64,000 bases of DNA from NCBI GenBank assembly GCA_944380765.1, contig CALWIO010000005.1, positions 23,218 through 87,217 on the forward strand, read 5' to 3'. The notes below the pieces were generated by a model. That model ran no database searches. It was not told where the DNA came from and was given only the letters and a program-made list of their open reading frames with translations. The DNA is from an uncultured Clostridia bacterium. GTDB taxonomy: Bacteria; Bacillota; Clostridia; Oscillospirales; Acutalibacteraceae. Position 1 is the first letter of the stretch. Every line of letters begins with the position of its first letter. Positions 57,510-64,000 of this stretch are shown one piece after another. The translations under genes were made by a program, and so were the position numbers.

Positions 57510-59276
57510 ATGGGCGACGATAAAAAGTCACCGGTAACATTGGTAAAAGACTTTGTTACAGAAATAAAAACGCATTGGAAAACACCCGCTGAGGGCAAAT
57601 ATGTCCCGTACCGCGAGTACGCCGACATTGTCATTGCGGTCGGCAGCAATTATGCCGGTGCGAAAACGCTTGAATACATCGGATTTTTCGCAAGTTGCTA
57701 CCTGATGATGTACCACTACAAGCTGCCTTATCTTACCTATTCGCTGATAAACATCATTAATATGCCGCTTAATTATATATCGGCGCTGATTTGGTGGTTT
57801 GTATGCGACAATCTGGGCTTCCTGCCTAAAAAGACAGAGAAAAAGCTATATACAGTCTATATTTCAATGGCTGTTTTCGGACTTTCCTGTCTGTTTTTCG
57901 ACTGGTCAACGCTTTTCAGTCAGTCAAGCAGCTTTATTACATATCTGAACGGGCTTGAAGGGCTCAGCGCAACCGCCTGCTTTAAGATTTTCGGAACGCA
58001 CTTCCTTTATACCGGCTGGGTAGGCGCGCGCAATATATTCTGGCGCAAAAAGCTTATCCCGAAATACGGGAGATATAAATATTCCCTTTACTGCGACTAT
58101 CTTCCCAAGTGCATAATGGTAATCCTCATAGGCTGGCTGCCCATTTACAATGTGTCAGATGTTGCCACAAGAGTGTGGATGGCGAACCTTATGTTTGCTA
58201 TTTACAATGTGTTCGGTTTCGCAAACAACCTTGAAATCTGCACGCGCAGCATCAGCCCCAACCTTCGCGAGAGAATCCTCGTCAGAAGCTATCCCATCAA
58301 GATTTCTCATATATTCAACTCCCTGCTGGGCATAATTTTACCGGCTATAATCGGTATGCTCCGCTATGACTGGGCGGATATCAATGTGTTCCGGTTTGTA
58401 ATTCCCATAACCTTTATCACAGCGGCGACCTTTACAATGCTGTTTGCCGGCAGAATAAAGGAGAGAATACCTCAGCCGCCTATTGAAAGAAAGGTGCAGA
58501 TTAAGTTCTGGGACGGACTTTTCGGAGTGCTGCACAACAAATATCTTTGGATTAACAACATTGTCGGGCTTCTTGACTCGCTGGGCAACGGTATGCTTGC
58601 GTTCACAACCGTTATATATCTTTATACCTTCCGGCTCAGCGGATTTATTTACGGACTCATCGTGGCGCTTATCTCCTTCGCGGGAACTCCGCCCGATTTG
58701 CTCTCGCCCTATTTCCTGAGAAGATTCTCATACAAGCAGATAATGATTTTCTATCAGCTTACCAGAGCGGTAGGATATTCCGTAATCATAGCCGCCATGC
58801 TTTTGTGCGGCGACAATCTGATACTCTGCGGTACAATAAGCTGCATTATGCTCTTCCTCATGGAAATGACAAAGACCGTTCCCACAACGGCTCAGCACGA
58901 TATGAATATCCGTATCGGCGACTATCAGATGTATCTTTCCGGCGAGCGCCTTGAAAACTTTGCCAGCGTTTTCGGCTGGTTTACCGGCCCGATTACCTCT
59001 TTTGTAGGTCTTATAATACCGCTTTTGCTTCTCGCGTTCGGCTTCAACAGCAACTGGGATGTCCTGTTTGTTGACGCTTCCAGAGCGAAGATAATAGCTA
59101 TACCCATGGCTATGGATGTTATAGGCTACCTGCTTATGACAATTCCGTATTTCTTCTGGGATTACAACAGCGAAAAGCAGAACAAGGTTATGGAAGTACT
59201 CAAACGCCGCGCCGAGGTTACCGAAAAACAGGCCGAGGCCGAGGGCACTTCCGTAGCCGGCAGCTATTTAGGATAA
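57510..59276 (+). CDS. MFS-like membrane transporter (GPH-related)
   Basis: A 588-residue membrane protein with about 12 helices, longer than usual sugar symporters. It shares faint GPH-family marks (GNGMLAFTTVIYLYTFRLSG; GDYQMYLSGERLENFASVFGW, the latter aligning with the IDYMEWKTGER region). Its first half lacks the usual NDPxxG motif. Substrate unknown. ATG 57510 follows AAGAGGG; the frame upstream runs through the promoter. It is followed 15 bases later by an LRR membrane protein in the same transcript. Confidence 0.8.
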   Translation: MGDDKKSPVTLVKDFVTEIKTHWKTPAEGKYVPYREYADIVIAVGSNYAGAKTLEYIGFFASCYLMMYHYKLPYLTYSLINIINMPLNYISALIWWFVCDNLGFLPKKTEKKLYTVYISMAVFGLSCLFFDWSTLFSQSSSFITYLNGLEGLSATACFKIFGTHFLYTGWVGARNIFWRKKLIPKYGRYKYSLYCDYLPKCIMVILIGWLPIYNVSDVATRVWMANLMFAIYNVFGFANNLEICTRSISPNLRERILVRSYPIKISHIFNSLLGIILPAIIGMLRYDWADINVFRFVIPITFITAATFTMLFAGRIKERIPQPPIERKVQIKFWDGLFGVLHNKYLWINNIVGLLDSLGNGMLAFTTVIYLYTFRLSGFIYGLIVALISFAGTPPDLLSPYFLRRFSYKQIMIFYQLTRAVGYSVIIAAMLLCGDNLILCGTISCIMLFLMEMTKTVPTTAQHDMNIRIGDYQMYLSGERLENFASVFGWFTGPITSFVGLIIPLLLLAFGFNSNWDVLFVDASRAKIIAIPMAMDVIGYLLMTIPYFFWDYNSEKQNKVMEVLKRRAEVTEKQAEAEGTSVAGSYLG

Positions 59277-59291
59277 TCGGGGGTGAATAAT

Positions 59292-60518
59292 GTGAGTAAA
59301 AAGAATAAGGCTAAATACAAGGCGGAAGAACCTGTTGTGCTTGATATTCCCGAGGAGGAAATATGGACTTATCAGGTGGAGGGACTCGCTCCGCCCCACA
59401 TCAATAAAACTTATAAGAATTACACCCTTAAAAAAGTCCTGCTCGCGCTGATAATAATAGTCGCTGTTTCAATTTCCTGCTATTTCAGTATCCGTACCGT
59501 GCAGAAAGAAACCTTTGAGTATTCCGATAAGGGCGGCGGCACTTACGAGCTTACTAAATTCAGCAATACGGGTTATATTACCGAAATGTCGGTCGATACA
59601 GCGCTCAGCGTTTCCTATGACGAGGAAAACGGCGACCCCAACACAAACTTTACGCTTGTAAGCGACGACAGCAAAAAAATAACTTCCATTAAGGAATACG
59701 CCTTTAACTGTGATGAAAGATTGCAGGTGGTGTATATAGGCGCAGATGTTACCGAGATTGACGGCAGGTCCTTTTATTCCTGCTGGGCGCTGGAATGTAT
59801 CTATGTTGACGAGAACAACCCGAATTACTGCGATATTGACGGCGTGCTTTACAATAAGGATAAAACAGAGCTTATCTGCTATCCTATAAATCATGACGAG
59901 TACCTCTGCGAAAAATACGGCTTTACTCAGTATGATGAAAACGGCAACTGGGCGGAGCTTACGCCCGAGGACGAGGACTTTGAGCAGTACAAAAAAGATG
60001 TGCTGACTTATGTTGTGCCCTCAACCGTAACCAAAATCAACGAGCTTGCCATGAACTATGCCTACCTTGCCGATTTGTACCTGCCCGAGGGGCTTAAAAC
60101 AATCGAAACCCTTGCGCTGTTCAAATCCACAAGGCTTGAAAATGTTTATACCTATAAGACCGACAAGGCGTATGAGGATACCCATTTTACAAGCCGTGAC
60201 GCTTTGGGCGAAGTGTATCTCTCCCTGCCCGAGGGGCTGGAATACATAGGCTCGGACGCTTTCAGCTATAATCAGGCTATGTCCTATGTCTATATTCCTT
60301 CCACCGTGACCTATGTGGGCCACCACGCTTTCTGGGATACCGTTTATAAAGAGGACAAAGCTCTGAAAGGCATAACCGAAATAAACATCGCCGCCGACGA
60401 GGACTCTTTCTCCGACAATGTCCATAAGGGCGACCAGTGGTGCCCTGAGTACGACTACCTGCTCTTTAAGAAAAAAGTGCCGGTAAATTATTCGGCTCAG
60501 CGCGCTTCAATGGAATAA
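59292..60518 (+). CDS. Membrane-anchored leucine-rich-repeat (BspA-type) protein
   Basis: About 408 residues. A cytosolic N terminus of about 45 residues precedes one membrane helix (LLALIIIVAVSISCYFSI); the remainder is extracellular. It carries BspA/Listeria-type repeats: SIKEYAFNCDERLQVVYIG, VTEIDGRSFYSCWALECIYV, VPSTVTKINELAMNYAYLADL, and LEYIGSDAFSYNQAMSYVYI. These domains bind proteins or glycans at the surface. GTG 59292 is eight bases after GGGGG; GTG 59283 overlaps the site. Its co-transcription with the MFS protein suggests a paired role, which is inference. Confidence 0.82.
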   Translation: MSKKNKAKYKAEEPVVLDIPEEEIWTYQVEGLAPPHINKTYKNYTLKKVLLALIIIVAVSISCYFSIRTVQKETFEYSDKGGGTYELTKFSNTGYITEMSVDTALSVSYDEENGDPNTNFTLVSDDSKKITSIKEYAFNCDERLQVVYIGADVTEIDGRSFYSCWALECIYVDENNPNYCDIDGVLYNKDKTELICYPINHDEYLCEKYGFTQYDENGNWAELTPEDEDFEQYKKDVLTYVVPSTVTKINELAMNYAYLADLYLPEGLKTIETLALFKSTRLENVYTYKTDKAYEDTHFTSRDALGEVYLSLPEGLEYIGSDAFSYNQAMSYVYIPSTVTYVGHHAFWDTVYKEDKALKGITEINIAADEDSFSDNVHKGDQWCPEYDYLLFKKKVPVNYSAQRASME

Positions 60519-60521
60519 AAG

Positions 60522-60553
60522 AAAAACGCTTCGGAATTTCCGAAGCGTTTTTT
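60522..60553. terminator. Bidirectional terminator
   Basis: CGCTTCGGAA (60527-60536) and TTCCGAAGCG (60538-60547), with A and T tracts on both flanks, between convergent genes. Confidence 0.92.
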
Positions 60554-61677
60554 TAAAGGGCTAAACTCAGCGCCAGCAGTAAAGCGAGCAGGGCAAAATT
60601 CAAAGCGGTAAATAAAATCAGATATTTCCTTTTTAATGAGGGGTGTTCCTTTAACAGCAACTTGTATGAAATCAGGCTCGCCATTGAGGCTATCAGAGTG
60701 CCGAGCCCCCCTATGTTGCAGCCGACTATAAGCCCCTCCCAGTCGTCGGTAAAGCCCGAAAGCAGCAGAGCGGCAGGAACATTGCTTATAACCTGACTTG
60801 CCGCGGCGGCTACCGTTTGAGTGCTGACGGCAAGAATTTGCGAAAGAGCGTTTTTGAATACCTCAATGCGGCCTATGTTCCCCACAAATATGAAAAACGC
60901 CGCGAAAGTGCCTAAAAGCGAGTAGTCAACCTGCTTTAAAACCTTTCTGTCGTAAAAGAGCAGAAAAACTGCGACAATTACAGCCGGAACAGCAGCGGCA
61001 ACCAGCTTGAAAACGCTTGCAAGGCAAATCAGAAAAGCCGGAACGCACCAGATAAGAACTTTTAAATCGGGACTTTTCTGCCCGGGCAGTATAACGCCGA
61101 TTTCTCCGCGGCTTTTGCCGATAAGCGTAAGCGCCAGCAGGCAGATTCCTGAAAATATTACATAAGGCAGCATTATAAGGCAGAACCTGCCGAATCCGTA
61201 TCCCGATTTAGCGTACAGATAAAGATTCTGCGGATTGCCCATAGGCAGCAGCATACTGCCCAGATTTGCCGCCAGAGTCTGCAATACCGTAATTTTTACC
61301 GCAAGGCGTTCAAGATTCGCCATTTTAAGAACAACCAGCGAAAAGGGGACAAAGGTGATAAGCGCCACATCGTTTGTTATAACCATGCTGAAAAAGAACG
61401 GTAAAAAAACCAGTATCAATTCAACGGCTTTTATTCCGGCGGCCTTTTTCATAAGCCCTCTGCCCAAGAATATAAAAATTCCCGCGTTTTGCAGCCCTTT
61501 CATAACAGCCATAAGCGCGAACAGCAAAAACAGAGTGTTAAAGTCAATGTAGTTAAGATATTCCCTGTCGGGCTTAACAAAAAAAGCCGATAAGGCGGCA
61601 AGTATAACCGCGGCGCAAAGCACCGTTTCAGCCTTGAAAAAATCGGCGGCCTTTTTGGCGACAGTTTTAACAGCCAT
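60553..61677 (-). CDS. SLC13/ArsB-type ion permease
   Basis: A 374-residue membrane protein with about 11 helices. It has the family marks MVITNDVALITFVPF, LPMGNPQNLYLY, and the C-terminal ISNVPAALLLSGF, as in the CitMHS/ArsB/NhaD ion-transporter clan. It could carry an organic anion, arsenite or sodium; nothing in the context decides. ATG 61677 follows GGAG at eight bases; an earlier ATG at 61695 precedes that site. Confidence 0.83.
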   Translation of the reverse strand: MAVKTVAKKAADFFKAETVLCAAVILAALSAFFVKPDREYLNYIDFNTLFLLFALMAVMKGLQNAGIFIFLGRGLMKKAAGIKAVELILVFLPFFFSMVITNDVALITFVPFSLVVLKMANLERLAVKITVLQTLAANLGSMLLPMGNPQNLYLYAKSGYGFGRFCLIMLPYVIFSGICLLALTLIGKSRGEIGVILPGQKSPDLKVLIWCVPAFLICLASVFKLVAAAVPAVIVAVFLLFYDRKVLKQVDYSLLGTFAAFFIFVGNIGRIEVFKNALSQILAVSTQTVAAAASQVISNVPAALLLSGFTDDWEGLIVGCNIGGLGTLIASMASLISYKLLLKEHPSLKRKYLILFTALNFALLALLLALSLAL

Positions 61678-61807
61678 AATATGTACTCCGTTCATTTAAA
61701 ATCAATTTTGAATTATATCACAGCTTTTCCCGTAAATAAAGAGATTTTTTCAATTCCTCAAAAACCGGCAAACCGTAAGCCCTTACGAAAATAAACCGAG
61801 CCGTAAA

Positions 61808-61840
61808 AGGAAAAGCCCGAACACAGTAAAGCGTTCGGAC
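61808..61840 (-). terminator. Terminator of the tRNA pair
   Basis: On the minus strand GTCCGAAC pairs with GTTCGGGC (one wobble pair) and is followed by TTTTCC, downstream of tRNA-Tyr. Confidence 0.75.
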
Positions 61841-61845
61841 TTTTC

Positions 61846-61930
<85 letters not shown>

Positions 61931-61954
61931 ATATCATTTTAAATTAACATCAAG

Positions 61955-62030
61955 TGGAGCTGGTGGACGGACTCGAACCCCCGACCTGCTGATTACAAAT
62001 CAGCTGCTCTACCAACTGAGCTACACCAGC
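61955..62030 (-). tRNA. tRNA-Thr (anticodon UGU)
   Basis: A 76-base tRNA. Acceptor arms GCTGGTG/CACCAGC, anticodon loop TTTGTAA (TGT), T loop TTCGAGT and an encoded CCA. It lies 24 bases upstream of tRNA-Tyr, in the same transcript. Confidence 0.96.
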
Positions 62031-62114
62031 GTTTGACGCTTGAATATAATAGCATATCCTAATTTAATAGTCAATACCTTTTTCAAAGTTTTTTCCCGAA
62101 CTGTGAAAAGTTTG

Positions 62115-62143
62115 TTGAAAAATATCGCTTTACATGCTAAAAT
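62115..62143 (+). promoter_or_regulatory. Promoter of hisH-hisF
   Basis: TTGAAA (62115-62120) and TAAAAT (62138-62143), spacing 17, with TG one base before the -10 box. Confidence 0.75.
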
Positions 62144-62174
62144 ATCAGCATATAAAGCGAGAGGAAAATGATAA

Positions 62175-62789
62175 ATGACAGCTATTGTTGATTACGGCGC
62201 GGGAAATCTGCAAAGCGTTAAAAAAGCGCTGGATTTCATAGGCGCCGACAGCGTAATAACCGACAGCGCCGAAGAAATTCTGTCAGCCGACAGGGTGCTT
62301 CTGCCGGGCGTCGGCTCTTTCGGAGACGCTATGGAGTCGATGAGAGCCAAAAAACTTGACGAAACGGTAAAAAAATGCGCCGAAAGCGGAAAACCCTTTC
62401 TCGGAATCTGCCTGGGACTTCAGCTTTTGTTTGAGGAGTCCGAGGAATCTCCGGGCCTAAAGGGACTGGGAATTTTCAAGGGTAAAATAAAACGCTTTTC
62501 TTCCGATATGGGGCTTAAAATTCCGCATATCGGCTGGAACTCAATAAGCATAAAACAGGACTGTCCGCTGTTTAGGGGAATACGGGAAAATTCCTATGTG
62601 TATTTTGTCCATTCCTATTACCTTGAAGCGCAGAATCCCGACGATGTGGCGGCGGTCACAAATTACGGAATCGACTTTCACAGCGCCGTGGGAAAGGGCA
62701 ATGTTTTCGCCACCCAGTTCCACCCGGAAAAAAGCGGCGATGTGGGAATAGCTATTCTTAAAAATTTTGCTTTCGGAGAGATAAAATAA
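62175..62789 (+). CDS. hisH: Imidazole glycerol phosphate synthase subunit HisH
   Basis: A 204-residue class I glutamine amidotransferase. It has [15 protein letters not shown] at the N terminus, the oxyanion GVGSFGDAM, the nucleophile in [10 protein letters not shown], and the His-Glu pair of FHPEKSG. It supplies ammonia to HisF for imidazole ring formation. The start ATG 62175 has AGAGG ten bases upstream. The other his genes are not in the window. Confidence 0.96.
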   Translation: MTAIVDYGAGNLQSVKKALDFIGADSVITDSAEEILSADRVLLPGVGSFGDAMESMRAKKLDETVKKCAESGKPFLGICLGLQLLFEESEESPGLKGLGIFKGKIKRFSSDMGLKIPHIGWNSISIKQDCPLFRGIRENSYVYFVHSYYLEAQNPDDVAAVTNYGIDFHSAVGKGNVFATQFHPEKSGDVGIAILKNFAFGEIK

Positions 62790-63544
62790 TGTACGCTAAA
62801 AGAATTATTCCCTGCCTTGATGTTAAAAACGGCAGGGTTGTTAAGGGAGTCAGCTTTTTAAATATCCGTGACGTGGGCGACCCGGTGGAGTGTGCCGTGG
62901 AGTATAACAAGAAGGGCGCCGACGAGCTGGTTTTGCTGGATATTATGGCAAGCTACGAGGGCAGGGGAACTATGCTCGATATTGTAAAAAAAGTGTCCGA
63001 CTCCATTTTTATACCTTTTACCGTAGGCGGCGGTATAAGAACGGTTGAGGATTTTAAAGAGCTTCTGCGTGCCGGCGCCGATAAGGTTTCGGTAAATTCG
63101 GCGGCGGTCAGAAATCCCGACCTTATAAACTCGGCGGCTTATAAATTCGGCAGTCAGTGCGTTGTGTGCGCTATTGACGCCAAAAGAAACGGCGGCTCGT
63201 GGGAGGTCTATTTGAACGGCGGCAGAGTGCCTACGGGTATTGACGCGGTAAAATGGGCGCGGGAAGCGGTAAAAAGAGGAGCCGGCGAAATTCTGCTGAC
63301 GAGTATGGACTGCGACGGTCAGAAAAAAGGCTATGACAACGAGCTCAACCGCGCGGTTTCCGAAAGCGTGGGAGTACCCGTTATCGCCTCGGGCGGAGCG
63401 GGAGCCATGAGCCATTTCCTTGACGCCTTTAATGTGGGAAAGGCGGACGCGGTGCTTGCGGCTTCGCTGTTTCATTTTAACGAAATTCCCATTATGGATT
63501 TAAAACACTATCTGAAAGAAAACAATATACCGGTAAGGCTTTGA
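62789..63544 (+). CDS. hisF: Imidazole glycerol phosphate synthase subunit HisF
   Basis: A 251-residue TIM-barrel cyclase. The catalytic aspartates lie in [15 protein letters not shown] and [11 protein letters not shown]; the phosphate sites are [11 protein letters not shown] and [12 protein letters not shown]. It forms a complex with HisH, whose stop codon overlaps its start by one base. Confidence 0.97.
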   Translation: MYAKRIIPCLDVKNGRVVKGVSFLNIRDVGDPVECAVEYNKKGADELVLLDIMASYEGRGTMLDIVKKVSDSIFIPFTVGGGIRTVEDFKELLRAGADKVSVNSAAVRNPDLINSAAYKFGSQCVVCAIDAKRNGGSWEVYLNGGRVPTGIDAVKWAREAVKRGAGEILLTSMDCDGQKKGYDNELNRAVSESVGVPVIASGGAGAMSHFLDAFNVGKADAVLAASLFHFNEIPIMDLKHYLKENNIPVRL

Positions 63545-63545
63545 T

Positions 63546-63923
63546 ATGACAAGAGAAGAGATTTTTGAATACGCGGCCGAAAACTATTCCACAACCCCCG
63601 AATATCTTTGGGAGAACGACCCGGTTTCTGCCGTGCTGAGAAATAAAACTTCATCAAAATGGTACGCGATTTTAATGCGTGTGCCGCGCAGAACGCTGGG
63701 TTTGCCGGGAAAAGGCGAAGCCGATGTTATGAATATAAAGTGCGGCCCGCTCGTTTCCGGCTCGCTCAGAATGCAGAAAGGCTTTCTGCCGGCGTATCAT
63801 ATGAATAAGGATAACTGGATAAGTATTTTGCTTGATGAGGCGCCCGAAGAACAGATTACGGAACTCATTGATTTAAGCTATGAGCTTACCTCAGGAAAAA
63901 TAAGAAAAAGAAAAGAAGAGTAA
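63546..63923 (+). CDS. MmcQ/YjbR family protein
   Basis: A 125-residue protein with the CyaY-like fold of the MmcQ/YjbR family: MTREEIFEYAAENYSTTPEYLW, KWYAILMRVPRRTLGL, and the C-terminal AYHMNKDNWISILLDEAPE. Its function is not established; a DNA-binding or metal role has been suggested. It starts two bases after hisF. Confidence 0.9.
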   Translation: MTREEIFEYAAENYSTTPEYLWENDPVSAVLRNKTSSKWYAILMRVPRRTLGLPGKGEADVMNIKCGPLVSGSLRMQKGFLPAYHMNKDNWISILLDEAPEEQITELIDLSYELTSGKIRKRKEE

Positions 63924-63925
63924 TT

Positions 63926-64000
63926 ATGACCGGAGCTTTTGTAGGCGACATTGTCGGCTCAATCTATGAGTTTGACAATATAAAGACCAAGGATTTTGAG
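63926..64000 (+). CDS. ADP-ribosylglycohydrolase family protein, N-terminal fragment (3' end outside window)
   Basis: The first 25 codons read MTGAFVGDIVGSIYEFDNIK and continue open to the window edge. GDIVGSIYEF is the N-terminal signature of Clostridial ADP-ribosylglycohydrolases, where the Asp helps bind the metal pair. It follows the YjbR gene by two bases. Assignment rests on the short N terminus only. Confidence 0.72.
   Translation, partial: MTGAFVGDIVGSIYEFDNIKTKDFE

Overview
The window looks like a chromosomal segment of a spore-forming, anaerobic, gut-type Clostridia, probably of the Ruminococcaceae/Oscillospirales group. This is an inference from gene content and protein style. Supporting points: a spoIIAA-spoIIAB-sigF operon, spoIID and spo0A; the Firmicutes-specific Prp protease beside an N-terminally extended L27; a T-box on the cysteine genes; a yybP-ykoY type manganese riboswitch on mntP; two feoAB ferrous-metal loci; a 2[4Fe-4S] ferredoxin; and many TTG/GTG starts behind strong GGAGG sites. 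I see no rRNA genes, insertion sequences, prophage genes or CRISPR arrays. Nearly all genes are housekeeping or metabolic; the one clear compositional outlier is an AT-rich secreted cysteine-protease gene near 31.3-32.6 kb.

Region by region. 1-6.4 kb: 3' part of tuf, a DUF896 protein, a divergent type II topoisomerase pair (parE-like, parC-like), secG and tRNA-Lys. 6.4-14.7 kb: a Rieske-tailed FAD oxidoreductase, an alpha/beta hydrolase, an XRE regulator, a first feoA-feoB locus with a 57-residue Cys-rich partner, and two overlapping flavoprotein genes. 14.8-21.6 kb: a membrane PASTA protein with a kinase fold that lacks catalytic residues, then a glycan cluster (GPH transporter, zinc-ribbon membrane protein, GH29 fucosidase, GH4 glycosidase). 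21.7-28.1 kb: a large lipoprotein and the spoIIA operon on the minus strand, with a second feoA-feoB locus divergent from it. 28.2-30.5 kb: rplU-prp-rpmA and an aminotransferase. 30.5-33.7 kb, minus strand: a lipoprotein, the AT-rich C39-like protease and spoIID.

33.7-39.5 kb: citrate synthase, two membrane proteins, then the conserved darA-holB-ricT block and a ferredoxin. 39.5-43.5 kb, minus strand: hslO with a methyltransferase and a TrpR-like regulator; a Fur-family regulator with a putative manganese transporter; a tiny transcription unit; and rpmB. 43.6-49.6 kb: recA-recX, rimO-pgsA, and a T-box controlled cysE-cysS operon. 49.6-54.3 kb: a lipoprotein, a MacA-like adaptor and MacB-like permease without an ATPase, and spo0A behind a long regulatory region with Spo0A boxes. 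54.4-64 kb: mntP under its riboswitch, a HAD phosphatase, a MATE exporter, an MFS protein paired with a membrane-anchored leucine-rich-repeat protein, an ion permease, tRNA-Tyr and tRNA-Thr, hisH-hisF, a YjbR protein and the start of an ADP-ribosylglycohydrolase gene.

Themes: metal handling is strongly represented (two Feo systems, mntP with its riboswitch, a Fur-type regulator with an ArsP_2-like transporter), as is sporulation control. The observations I rate highest are the predicted pseudokinase-PASTA protein, the Spo0A receiver with a changed acidic pocket behind duplicated 0A-box repeats, and a compact promoter-hairpin-mini-ORF-terminator unit near 43.0 kb. No wholly new multi-gene system is evident.
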